DNA of 64,000 bases from Bradyrhizobium sp. AZCC 1721 (lineage in GTDB: Bacteria > Pseudomonadota > Alphaproteobacteria > Rhizobiales > Xanthobacteraceae), in the NCBI RefSeq assembly GCF_036924715.1, contig NZ_JAZHSB010000001.1, forward strand, positions 1,665,001 through 1,729,000, in the 5' to 3' direction. This document shows, piece after piece, positions 8,494 to 16,139 of the stretch. A program made the translations under genes and the position numbers. The notes under the pieces are model-generated. The model was not told the DNA's origin. It made no database searches and was given only the letters and a program-made list of their open reading frames with translations. Position 1 is the stretch's first letter. Every line of letters begins with the position of its first letter.

Positions 8494-8817
8494 TTGAAAA
8501 AGTCGAAAGATGAGCAACTCGGAAAGCCTCGCCAAAGTGATTCCATTAGCTATCTTTTTGAGCTACGAGCCACTTCAGGCGCTGGTACGAGAGCTCCGGT
8601 CGCTGTTGTGTGGATCGATGTGGATCCCTCGCATCGTCGCAAGCCAAACGCACCAGCGCGCTTAAGAGTTTCGTTGGCCATCCTGAAGAAACTTTTCAAC
8701 AACATCGGCGCAATGCGGACGTTCGCGGAAGAGCTGTGTCAGCTAAGTGCCAACGGGCAACATCATTCGATCAGTTTGCTAGGCCCTAAGAGAAGCGATT
8801 TGGCACGTACCGTGTAA
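8494..8817 (+). CDS. Hypothetical 107-aa protein
   Basis: The frame begins at a TTG (MKKSKDEQLGKPRQSDSISY) and contains a beta-like VAVVWIDVDPSHR segment followed by helices (LRVSLAILKKLFNNIGAMRT). The unusual start and the absence of a clear Shine-Dalgarno lower confidence. No known domain is recognised and neighbours give no functional clue. Confidence 0.4.
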   Translation: MKKSKDEQLGKPRQSDSISYLFELRATSGAGTRAPVAVVWIDVDPSHRRKPNAPARLRVSLAILKKLFNNIGAMRTFAEELCQLSANGQHHSISLLGPKRSDLARTV

Positions 8818-8951
8818 TCCCTTCGGTTCGTCTAGCACGCGCAACGGTACCTGCAGTAAGTTGCATTGCCGCGCCTATAGGCCATTAGTCCGAAGCGGAG
8901 ATTTGGGCGATGGTTCAATCAAAGGAAAGCGTAGGTGAGTAGAAGCCAGGT

Positions 8952-9089
8952 ATGGAACACGCCGAGCTGCTCCTTGCGTTTTACGCCTCGATGGGTTTTA
9001 AGCCCGGTGACTTCATGACCATAGGCATGAACGAGAAGCGAGCTGCGTGGCTTTGTCGCGCTTTAGATAGAGTGACGCACTCCGCGTAG
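8952..9089 (+). CDS. Possible 45-aa small protein
   Basis: A short frame encodes MEHAELLLAFYASMGFKPGD followed by about 25 residues ending TAG, with mixed charged and hydrophobic residues (NEKRAAWLCRALDRV) that look protein-like. A CAGG stands close before the ATG. It lies 45 bp upstream of the HU-like gene on the same strand. Evidence is compositional only. Confidence 0.3.
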   Translation: MEHAELLLAFYASMGFKPGDFMTIGMNEKRAAWLCRALDRVTHSA

Positions 9090-9134
9090 CTCATGCGCTT
9101 TAAATTGTTCTGAGCCTCCGCAAAGGAATCCATC

Positions 9135-9431
9135 ATGGCCAAGATGACCAAGAACCAGTTGATTGATGCAATTGCAGACGGAACACAGGTTTCCAAGGGA
9201 GACGTAAGGGCCGTCATCGAGCAGATGGCGATTGTAGGCTATAAGGAGCTGAATGAATCTGGCGAGTTCGTCATTCCCGGTTTCGTCAAAATGTCGGTCG
9301 TGAACAAGCCTGCTACTGAAGCCCGCAGCGGTGTAAATCCTTTTACGAAAGAGCCTATGGAGTTCGCGGCCAAGCCAGCCAGCAAGTCGGTCAAGGCGTC
9401 AGCCCTGAAGGTTGCTAAAGACGCTGTTTGA
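9135..9431 (+). CDS. HU/IHF-family DNA-binding protein
   Basis: This 98-aa protein shows the HU pattern: an N-terminal helical part (KNQLIDAIADGTQVSKGDVR), the IPGFVKMSVVNKPAT strand region, and the DNA-arm motif ARSGVNPFTKEPMEF where HU has the invariant Pro, then a Lys/Ala-rich C-terminus. It would bend DNA in the nucleoid. AAAGGA 8 nt before the ATG is a good RBS. A rho-independent terminator follows at 9561-9600. It is more divergent than housekeeping HU and may be an accessory paralogue. Confidence 0.85.
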   Translation: MAKMTKNQLIDAIADGTQVSKGDVRAVIEQMAIVGYKELNESGEFVIPGFVKMSVVNKPATEARSGVNPFTKEPMEFAAKPASKSVKASALKVAKDAV

Positions 9432-9546
9432 AGCGGGCGGGTTGGTCGAGGCGTTCATCTGAACTGTGGGTAATTCCATCACACCCTGGACAGACACCTC
9501 CACCCGCACACTATGCGCCCCGAGACGGCCTTTCTGGAGGGCCTAG

Positions 9547-9596
9547 GGGGACAGTCTCGCAAAGGCCATGCGGTGTAATGCCCGCGTGGCCTTTGT
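9547..9596 (+). repeat. 50-nt repeated structured element, copy B
   Basis: Same length as and 84% identical to copy A at 1770-1819. Several of the differences restore stem pairing here. It includes the probable terminator of the HU-like gene, and a second hairpin (GAGAC at 9521-9525 with GTCTC at 9554-9558) lies immediately upstream. Confidence 0.55.
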
Positions 9597-9600
9597 TTTT
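9561..9600 (+). terminator. Rho-independent terminator after the HU-like gene
   Basis: AAAGGCCATGCGG pairs with CCCGCGTGGCCTTT around a 7-nt loop and is followed by GTTTTT. It lies about 130 nt beyond the HU-like stop codon. Confidence 0.75.
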
Positions 9601-9768
9601 ATTAATTTATGATCGTCTGACCGCAAAAACACGGACTCTGTTCCGTTCTCCGTGAACAGATAGTGACTTTAGGTCGCCTTCGTCGGAGCGGTTAGGCTTG
9701 GAGATTGTTGCTATCCACCCGAATTCTGGGGAAGCCGGTCGGCACCTCCCGTGAAGATTTTTCGGGGA

Positions 9769-9913
9769 TCAGCCGGCATAGGCCTTGTCGAGGTTGGCGA
9801 TGGCGATTTTTTTCATCTTCATCATGGTCTGCGCGATCAGCCTTTTGCGATCGGGATCGCTCAGGTAACGGCACAACCTGCCAGCACAAGCCGCCGAGCG
9901 GCTCTCGCAAATC
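9769..9913 (-). pseudogene. C-terminal remnant of a VOC/PhnB-like protein
   Basis: One frame reads LGGLCWQVVP and, after a shift, another reads YLSDPDRKRLIAQTMMKMKK followed by IAIANLDKAYAG and a stop. This is the typical end of PhnB/glyoxalase-fold VOC proteins (SWQVVP...SDPD...MMxMKKIDIAxL). The N-terminal two thirds are gone and a frameshift separates the two pieces. It abuts the end of the metallophosphoesterase-like gene. Confidence 0.7.
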
Positions 9914-10772
9914 AGGTTGGCTTTTTGATCTTTGGACGCACGCCATCGATTGACGGGAGACCAAGGGCCTCACGAAGATAAGATAGCGAACCGCTGCCGA
10001 AATCTGGCAGGCTAAGCAGCGCAGCGTCGGAAACGTCACGCACGTCCCCAATCGTCTTCAAGCCCGCGGCATGAAGTGTTTTCCGTATCCTGGTGGTAAA
10101 TCGGACGTTCTCGACGGGGGTGTCGTCTGGAAGCTCTGGGGCCGGATAAAGCATCGGCCCCGCCGCTGCTTCCCGCCTGAGACGTTCTTCCCGCAGCCGC
10201 TCCCGATTTTCATGAAATGCCTTCTGAGCGCTTTCATGCTCCGCGATGGCCTCTTCTGCCTCGCGGCTTCTGAGAGTTTTCCGCTCAGCAGCCGAGAGGC
10301 CGGCATCGCTGCTTTTCTCGCCGCTCATTTTCGCTTCGCCTTCAGCATTTCGCTCCAGCCGGCGCGTAATCGATAGGTAATGCAGCAGCCAACCCCTGAC
10401 GGTTTGGTAAGGGTCAGTGCTGCCGCTAGAGAATTTGTATTTGTCCGTCCAGAGCGTCGCGCCGGCGAACGTGACCTCGCCGATCCGGATGACGTCGTGC
10501 TGCAGCACATGGATGTTCGTGCCGGCGGCCGTCGCCTTGGCCTTCTCGACGGTCCGGTCGATATCGCAGCCGTACGCCTCGTGATTGCCGGGAACGTAGA
10601 TGACAGGCCGGTCCTGCAAGCGCTCGTGTAGCCATTTCACCCCGCGCTCCATGCGCGGGATCAAGTCGCCGGCGACCACCAGGACGTCGAATTGCGGACG
10701 CGCGTCGCCGGACGGCAGGTCCCAGCCGTGGGTCAGTTCGACATGCAGATCTGACAGGATCCACAACAACAC
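9912..10772 (-). CDS. Chimera: truncated metallophosphoesterase plus RNA polymerase alpha-CTD-like domain
   Basis: Residues 1-115 are the front half of a calcineurin-like phosphoesterase, with metal ligands in ILSDLHVE (Asp8, His10), AGDL (Asp36) and PGNHEAYG (Asn63, His64). The distal His motifs (HxPx, GHxH) that complete the di-metal site are absent. Residues about 150-205 are a charged coiled coil. Residues 217-272 (PVENVRFTTRIRKTLHAAGL then IGDVRDVSDAALLSLPDFGS) closely match the helix-hairpin-helix C-terminal domain of RpoA. An internal ATG at 10326-10328 (Met149) could start a stand-alone alpha-CTD-like protein, so the long frame may be an accidental fusion. Confidence 0.65.
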   Translation of the reverse strand: MLLWILSDLHVELTHGWDLPSGDARPQFDVLVVAGDLIPRMERGVKWLHERLQDRPVIYVPGNHEAYGCDIDRTVEKAKATAAGTNIHVLQHDVIRIGEVTFAGATLWTDKYKFSSGSTDPYQTVRGWLLHYLSITRRLERNAEGEAKMSGEKSSDAGLSAAERKTLRSREAEEAIAEHESAQKAFHENRERLREERLRREAAAGPMLYPAPELPDDTPVENVRFTTRIRKTLHAAGLKTIGDVRDVSDAALLSLPDFGSGSLSYLREALGLPSIDGVRPKIKKPT

Positions 10773-10891
10773 GGTCAGTCCTCGTTATTCGTCGTTTAGA
10801 GCTGTGCGTTTCGCAGTACCTCGATGAACTTGCTTTCCTGGCAGACTCTCGATCTCGTCGACCATCCGCGCCTACCGCATGGTGACCTTGA

Positions 10892-11363
10892 TCATTCGAC
10901 TGGCGTCCACCAGAAGGAATCCTCGCAGATCGCCCACTCGCGACTGGCGTCGATCCACATGATCTCTCCGGTCGCCTGAACTTGGTCGTTCTCGTTGATT
11001 CCCATCAAAACGGTCGCCGGGCTGTAGAACTTCGTCGTCGTCCGGATAGCGGAGCAGGTCGACGCCGAGCCGGGCGCGCCGCAGCGTCCGCTGGGGGATA
11101 TCCGGATCGATCTCGTCCGGATATCCCGGGCGCCAGCCGGTGCGGCACCGATCGGCGAAGGCCTCGATCTTGAGGCGTACGGTCTCAGCATGAACGATCG
11201 TCGGCACTACGCGCGCAAGGATCTGCCACGTCGTCTCCGCGCCGGCGATGTCGGTCCGGAACCGGAATTTTCTGTCCCGGTCGAACACCGTCACGTCGCC
11301 GTCGGCCCGCACGTAGACCGAGCGGGGACGCTCGCCTTCCTCGATGATCGTGATGACCTTCAT
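10892..11363 (-). pseudogene. Frameshifted hypothetical gene
   Basis: The first frame (MKVITIIEEGERPRSVYVRA to VDLLRYPDDDE) is protein-like to about 11030, then becomes Arg-rich and meaningless. The neighbouring frame resumes with FYSPATVLMGINENDQVQAT and ends WAICEDSFWWTPVE at 10892. The join falls in a GACGACGAC run, so a small indel by slippage is likely, and the span is 1 nt over a multiple of three. The intact product would be about 157 aa with no family I can name. Its ATG overlaps the upstream zinc-ribbon frame by ATGA. Confidence 0.6.
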
Positions 11364-11572
11364 ACGCGGAGCCTCGCTCTCTCCGGAATCCTCGCCCGTC
11401 CGTGTGCGTTCGTTTCGTCGTCAAGAGGCTGTGCGTTTACCAGCGCCTCTACGAATTCGTCGGGCAGCTCCTCGATCCCGAGCGCGACTTGCACCTCGAT
11501 CGAGCCGCAGCGCGGGCATTCATGGCGCTTCGGGTCGTAGACGAACTCGCCTTCCTGGCCGCAGGCGCGGCA
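11360..11572 (-). pseudogene. Zinc-ribbon protein frame without a start
   Basis: The frame reads CRACGQEGEFVYDPKRHECP then RCGSIEVQV, giving two CxxC knuckles 18 residues apart, followed by an acidic IEELPDEFVEAL tail. Upstream, the only in-frame ATG is followed directly by TGA, so no start produces the whole ribbon. Its stop overlaps the next gene's ATG, showing the two were once translationally coupled. The 5' end has probably been lost or frameshifted. Confidence 0.55.
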
Positions 11573-11659
11573 AGATGCTCACATCACCTTTCGAAACCCA
11601 GCAACAATGGCCTGCGATCAATTTGCATCGTTGTGTCCGTCTGACTTACAATTTGTTTT

Positions 11660-11842
11660 CTACGCTGCCCATCTCACCCGCCCGTAAGAGCCCGGCGCGT
11701 CTTCTATAATCGTGAGCTTGCCACCGCCAGGTTCACGCGCAGGAACGCGGCCCGAGTCGAGTTGCGTTACCCATTCGTCCCAGACCGGCCACCACGACCC
11801 TTGATGAGACGTCGCGCCGGCGAACCATTCGTCTGTGCTGGC
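11660..11842 (-). pseudogene. PHA synthase (phaC-like) C-terminal remnant
   Basis: About 60 codons read FASTDEWFAGATSHQGSWWP, then VWDEWVTQLDSGRVPARE and a final KLTIIEDAPGSYGRVR. This is the characteristic end of class I polyhydroxyalkanoate synthases (GSWWPDWxxWL...VPAR.PG...IEDAPGxYV). The catalytic lipase-box part (normally over 500 aa) is absent. Confidence 0.75.
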
Positions 11843-12004
11843 GAATAGATTTCTTACTCCACGCAACGCATATGCAACAGGAGCCCGCCAAGGCAATGAT
11901 AACACTGACTTGAGAACGATTTCCTAAACCGTATATCCGAAGCCGGCATCCGCCAGGGAACTCTCAGACGAGATCCGCTCAATATCGTTCTAGTGCCGGC
12001 GAAT

Positions 12005-13870
12005 TCAGTGCGTCTTGAGAACAGTCAGTTCTCCGCGGTCGGCTTTCGCTTTCGCGGCCAGCAATATCTCGCGTGCGGCCTTAATGACTGGCGGTTCAAG
12101 CGCTTCGATGCGAGCAGCTACCGCTGGATCTAGGATTCCCTTGCGACCATATCGTCGACGAACGTCGCCGGCGTGCCCCAAAATTCTATCGCGGGTCCGC
12201 TGTGCGATTGCCTCGTTGTCGAGAAGGTCGGCAAAAAAATGTCTCGTCGAGTACAGCGAGACATCTGCGCGCGCGATTTTCAGAATTTTTTTCACGTATT
12301 GCCATGACTTCGAGAGCGGTTGTGACCAACGCACGCTGCCGTCCTTTCGGACATACTCTTCCCATTCCGGAAAGAGACGCTTCTCCCCTCGGTCAATGAG
12401 TTCTTGCATGCGATCGAGCAAACCGAGTTCGATCACGAGCGGGGGAATTGGAACCACTCGACCAGCGGCGTTGGTTTTCAAGCGTCGCAAATCCTCAAGG
12501 GCAACGCGACCACCTCTCGCATCGAAATCTCGGAGATCGAAATAACAAAACTGCCCGTCCGACACAATTTGCGAGCATTCCAGTTGACCGACTTCACCCG
12601 GACGCATTCCGGTAAAAATGCAGATCAGAAATCCCCAATAGATGTGAGATTGAACAAAATAGTTGCCCGGTTGCCAGATGTGCAATCGATTGCGGCAGCC
12701 GGTGAACAGCGGAAGTCTAAGAAGGGCGAGAAGCTCTGTATCCTCGAAGGCGTCGCGTGGCAGGCTGGCCATATTTAAGGGATCGATGCATTCGAATGTC
12801 GGCCTTTGACCGGCATAAAGACGTTCCGCGATGGCCCAGTCGATGAACTTGTACAGGCCGCCCCAATACCTCGATTTGATGTTCTTTTCGGTGAGTCGGG
12901 TTAGTTTGGACCAGCCGTGCTGCTTGGCGTAATTGAGGCGATCGATAAGTCTCCTTCCCTGCTTACCGGGAATATTCTTAGTCTTCGGGATATCTGGCAG
13001 TGCTTCGTCCAGCCGCTTCCAGTCGGTGGCCGTAATTTCCTTGAAGAAGGGGTCTCCGAAGAAATCGACGGCGAATTGAACCACTGCCTGGGCTTCGTTC
13101 CGCCCCCGGGTCCTGTGCTGGCGCTTGCGGTCGGCAGGCTTCATGAATTCTGCCAGCGCCTCGGACATGCGCTTCCCTGCAAGTCCGGCTGTCTCGGCAT
13201 CAGCTCTGGTCTCGGGCGCCGCGGACTGCAATTGCTGGGGCTCCGCGCGGGGAGTGGGCACGGATGTGAAGCGCTTGGCCACCTCGTCCTGAACAATCCG
13301 CTCGATCAGCGCGACAGGATCAAGGGGAGCCAGACCAGGGGAGGTCGGGACCGGCAATATTGCGGCCTGATCGAGGCTCTGAGCTTGCTCCTCCGCCCGC
13401 CCGTCGGCCCGGCCGGCTTCATAGGAGCGACGGACGGCGCGCTCGGCAATTTGGGCCTCGGCCGCTTTATTCTGATCGACGAAGTCGACCCAGCGGTTGG
13501 CAAATCCTGGAAACTGCCGCCCGAGCAGATAGCCTCGCTCCTGCGCCCGGGCGATATAGCTCCTGACCTGGTGCTCGAACGCTAGGCGTTCGGCCAGTCG
13601 CCTCTCGCTCCCGGGAACGCCATCTCCGACATAGACGCCCAGGCGGTGGTGCAGAATATTGCCCAGTGCCTCAAGGTCGGCGGCCTGGACGACCTCCACC
13701 ACCCATTCGAGATTATCCACGAGCCTTCTCCGCGCCTCCTTGAAATCAGCCGTCCTAAGGCTGACACGGAGGAGGGGGCGGCCATAGATTGCGGCAGCGC
13801 GTTTCCCCAGCCTTATTTGGATACAGTACCGGCCGTCGGGACGACGGCTGAGATAGGAGGGACGAGCCAC
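12005..13870 (-). CDS. Large tyrosine recombinase/phage-type integrase (DUF6538-like N-terminus)
   Basis: This 621-aa protein has a catalytic domain at residues about 405-600: Arg423 in FTGMRPGEVGQL, Lys465 in LKTNAAGR, Arg544 in YSTRHFFADLLD, His566 in ILGHAGD and the nucleophile Tyr574 in RRRYGRKG. The first His of the HxxR box is replaced by Tyr541, a tolerated variant in this group of alphaproteobacterial integrases. The N-terminal MARPSYLSRRPDGRYCIQIR is an arm/core-binding region. No tRNA lies beside it; the flanks contain gene remnants. Two dyads upstream may be its operator and arm sites. Confidence 0.9.
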   Translation of the reverse strand: MARPSYLSRRPDGRYCIQIRLGKRAAAIYGRPLLRVSLRTADFKEARRRLVDNLEWVVEVVQAADLEALGNILHHRLGVYVGDGVPGSERRLAERLAFEHQVRSYIARAQERGYLLGRQFPGFANRWVDFVDQNKAAEAQIAERAVRRSYEAGRADGRAEEQAQSLDQAAILPVPTSPGLAPLDPVALIERIVQDEVAKRFTSVPTPRAEPQQLQSAAPETRADAETAGLAGKRMSEALAEFMKPADRKRQHRTRGRNEAQAVVQFAVDFFGDPFFKEITATDWKRLDEALPDIPKTKNIPGKQGRRLIDRLNYAKQHGWSKLTRLTEKNIKSRYWGGLYKFIDWAIAERLYAGQRPTFECIDPLNMASLPRDAFEDTELLALLRLPLFTGCRNRLHIWQPGNYFVQSHIYWGFLICIFTGMRPGEVGQLECSQIVSDGQFCYFDLRDFDARGGRVALEDLRRLKTNAAGRVVPIPPLVIELGLLDRMQELIDRGEKRLFPEWEEYVRKDGSVRWSQPLSKSWQYVKKILKIARADVSLYSTRHFFADLLDNEAIAQRTRDRILGHAGDVRRRYGRKGILDPAVAARIEALEPPVIKAAREILLAAKAKADRGELTVLKTH

Positions 13871-13900
13871 GCGTGTGCCTTCCTGGAAGGCGCGGGCGAA

Positions 13901-13929
13901 GGTGATACATCAGATAGAGATGTATCACC
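13901..13929. promoter_or_regulatory. Perfect inverted repeat upstream of the integrase gene
   Basis: GGTGATACATC (13901-13911) and GATGTATCACC (13919-13929) are exact inverted copies separated by 7 nt. They lie 31 bp upstream of the integrase start, where an autoregulatory operator or recombinase-binding site would be expected. Confidence 0.6.
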
Positions 13930-13997
13930 GTCGGACTCGCACCTCCGTTCCGGTCAAGATGCTGAAATTACAGAAGATTTGCGGCATTTGGAGATGT

Positions 13998-14082
13998 GGT
14001 AGCGAGTCCCTCCCCCGCTACCAATTCTCGATTTTCCACGCCAATCTACGATTTTTTGCGCTACCACAGCCTGCGGTAGCGC
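13998..14082. repeat. Four copies of a 7-mer in alternating orientation
   Basis: GGTAGCG occurs at 13998-14004 and 14075-14081, and its complement CGCTACC at 14016-14022 and 14059-14065. Between them are two imperfect direct repeats of CCAATTCTCGATTTT. The array lies about 130-210 bp upstream of the integrase gene and could be arm-type sites or an attachment region. Confidence 0.5.
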
Positions 14083-14338
14083 GCCTAACTTGTCGATATG
14101 CTATTAGAGCGACTGAAGAATGCGCTGCCAGATACGGTTTGCGAAGCTTGTTCTTTGATGGCCCGCAGCCGAGCGACAAACAAAGGCGTTCTTCCATCAC
14201 CGAACTTGCCCCTGGCATCCACACCTCCCGCCCCAAAGAAGGCGAAAATCGTGGAGAACTGTTGCCGTTTTTGTGTCTCGGTTCAGCGGTTCACTACACC
14301 AGGTGTCCGGTACGTTTTGTTACCGATGTTTCGAGTCG

Positions 14339-14983
14339 TCACCTTTGGTGCCGAAGTTTCCCTGTAGCTACTGTGTGATTTTGTTCGAGCATGAGGCGCG
14401 CGGCTTTGGTCCATGCCGCGATCAATCGATCACGTCGGCTCGCTGAGCTTCTCAAATTCTCTGAAATGGCAAGGCCGCGCATGAAATGCTGCGTCAGTGC
14501 GATAACTTCCTGGAATGCTTCGCAATCGCTCCACTCGCGGAATAGCATCTCATGGACACGTTGGCTGTCTCGACGCGCTGCGCGCTCTGCGGCAAGAAGA
14601 ACTCGCTTGAGATGAGGGTCCGTTCGCGCAACTGCCCATAGCTCCAGTTCAGCCAGATAAGCCGGCTGTCTGGCGGCATAAGCCAGCGCATGCATGGCGC
14701 GCTCGAGCGGGTCTTCAATAGTCTGAGCTTTCTGCCTCGACGCGCTTACGGCCAATTCATTTCGTACAACCAGTTCGGTGACCGTCGCCGCCAGCAATTC
14801 AGCATGACTCGGGAAGTGATGGAGCAGGGCGCCGCGGCTGACCTCTGCGCGATGTTGAACCGCAAGCGTGGTTGTGCCCGCTACGCCGAGCTCGATGAGA
14901 CATTCCACGGCCACGTCCAGCAGTTTCTTGCGGGTTCGCTGGCCCATCAGTTCCAGATTTTGCGAGCGTCGTTTGGTAGACAT
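14339..14983 (-). CDS. TetR-family transcriptional regulator
   Basis: This 214-aa protein has an N-terminal TetR helix-turn-helix: TRKKLLDVAVECLIELGVAG, then VQHRAEVSRGALLHHFPSHA ending the recognition helix. Residues 85-214 form the ligand-binding helical domain. I use the ATG at 14981-14983; a GTG 15 nt upstream is also possible. It is divergent from the crotonase operon at 15076, with two dyads in between. It probably represses that operon and itself, released by an acyl-CoA or aromatic ligand; the ligand is inference. Confidence 0.88.
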   Translation of the reverse strand: MSTKRRSQNLELMGQRTRKKLLDVAVECLIELGVAGTTTLAVQHRAEVSRGALLHHFPSHAELLAATVTELVVRNELAVSASRQKAQTIEDPLERAMHALAYAARQPAYLAELELWAVARTDPHLKRVLLAAERAARRDSQRVHEMLFREWSDCEAFQEVIALTQHFMRGLAISENLRSSASRRDRLIAAWTKAARLMLEQNHTVATGKLRHQR

Positions 14984-15001
14984 CTGGTGATGTTCCACTA
15001 G

Positions 15002-15019
15002 ACCGTCAACGTTGACGGT
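15002..15019. promoter_or_regulatory. TetR-type operator, perfect palindrome
   Basis: ACCGTCAACGTTGACGGT is an 18-bp perfect palindrome in the divergent region 19 bp from the TetR start. It shares the GTCAA/TGAC core with a second dyad at 15035-15052. Confidence 0.7.
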
Positions 15020-15034
15020 AGCAGAAGGCTTGGT

Positions 15035-15052
15035 ACAGTCAATACTGACTGT
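15035..15052. promoter_or_regulatory. Second TetR-type operator
   Basis: ACAGTCAATACTGACTGT pairs at 8 of 9 positions. It lies 24 bp before the first crotonase gene and 16 bp from the first palindrome, suiting binding of two repressor dimers. Confidence 0.6.
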
Positions 15053-15075
15053 TTGACGTCCAACCGGGAGTTTTC

Positions 15076-15972
15076 ATGCCGAAGTTCTCAACGCTGTCGA
15101 TTGAAGCCGACAAGAACGCGCTTCGAGTGGCCCGGCTGCTCTTGAACCGTCCCGAGCGGCTCAATGCAATCAACGACGAAACGCCTGAAGAGATACAGCG
15201 GGCCGTGAAATGGGCGGAGAAAAACGATGATATCCACGTCATTGTTGTCGAAGGCGCCGGTAAAGGCTTTTGCGGCGGCTATGACCTTGCCCACTACGCC
15301 GAACGCAAGAAGGAGCATCCGAACCAGCAGGAGAATCATCCTTGGGATCCGATGGTCGACTATGCCTCGATGAAGGAGAACACAGAGCAATTCATGAGCC
15401 TGTGGCGCTGCTCGAAGCCAACAATCGCGAAGGTTCACGGACACGCCGTTGCCGGCGGCAGCGACATCGCGCTGAGCTGCGACATGCTCATAATGGCCGA
15501 AGATGCCAAGATTGGTTACATGCCCACGCGCGTCTGGGGCTGCCCAACAACGGCCATGTGGACTTTCAGGCTGGGACCTACGCGTGCCAAGCAGCTCATG
15601 TTTACGGGCGACATGATCGATGGTCGGCGCGCGGCCGATTGGGGACTGGCCAACCAGGCCGTTCCGATTGCTGAGCTGGAAGAGGCAACGATGCGTCTCG
15701 CCAACCGCATTGCCGGGGTCCCTAAAAGCCACCTTGCCATGCACAAGCTGGTCGTGAACCAGGTGATGCTCAACATGGGTCTTGAGCAGACTCAGTCACT
15801 TGCCACCATCATGGACGGCATTTCCCGCCACAACCCCGAAGGTCTTTGGTTCCGACGCTACGCGCAGACGTACGGGTTTAAGGCGGCGATCGAGTGGCGC
15901 GATAGTGGCCGCCCAATTCCGGAGGGCGAGGAAGCGCGCGAGCAAATTCGCCAGATGAGCAAGAACGTCTGA
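15076..15972 (+). CDS. Enoyl-CoA hydratase/isomerase family protein (long form)
   Basis: This 298-aa protein belongs to the crotonase superfamily: [14 protein letters not shown], the first oxyanion-hole segment [12 protein letters not shown], and the second, [19 protein letters not shown], with YMPTRVWG after it. The usual catalytic Glu positions are not obvious, so dehydratase, isomerase or thioesterase chemistry cannot be told apart. It has a C-terminal extension ([20 protein letters not shown]) beyond the usual 260 aa. It is first in a four-gene plus-strand unit controlled by the divergent TetR gene. Confidence 0.88.
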   Translation: MPKFSTLSIEADKNALRVARLLLNRPERLNAINDETPEEIQRAVKWAEKNDDIHVIVVEGAGKGFCGGYDLAHYAERKKEHPNQQENHPWDPMVDYASMKENTEQFMSLWRCSKPTIAKVHGHAVAGGSDIALSCDMLIMAEDAKIGYMPTRVWGCPTTAMWTFRLGPTRAKQLMFTGDMIDGRRAADWGLANQAVPIAELEEATMRLANRIAGVPKSHLAMHKLVVNQVMLNMGLEQTQSLATIMDGISRHNPEGLWFRRYAQTYGFKAAIEWRDSGRPIPEGEEAREQIRQMSKNV

Positions 15973-16139
15973 GGTCTGGGCGTAATGGGATTTTTCACGC
16001 ATGACATTCCGAAAGCCGCTGTCGGCATGCTGGATCGAAAAGGCCTACGGAAGCGCTTGAGGCAGCAATGTTCTCCGCAGCGTAGCCATGGCGAAGATAG
16101 AACCTGTGGGCTCACCACTGTACGAAACGGAGATATCAA

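Noticed and set aside
12917..13585. 222-codon plus-strand frame inside the integrase
   Set aside because: It lies antisense to the recombinase, which has all catalytic motifs; no start signal or family match.
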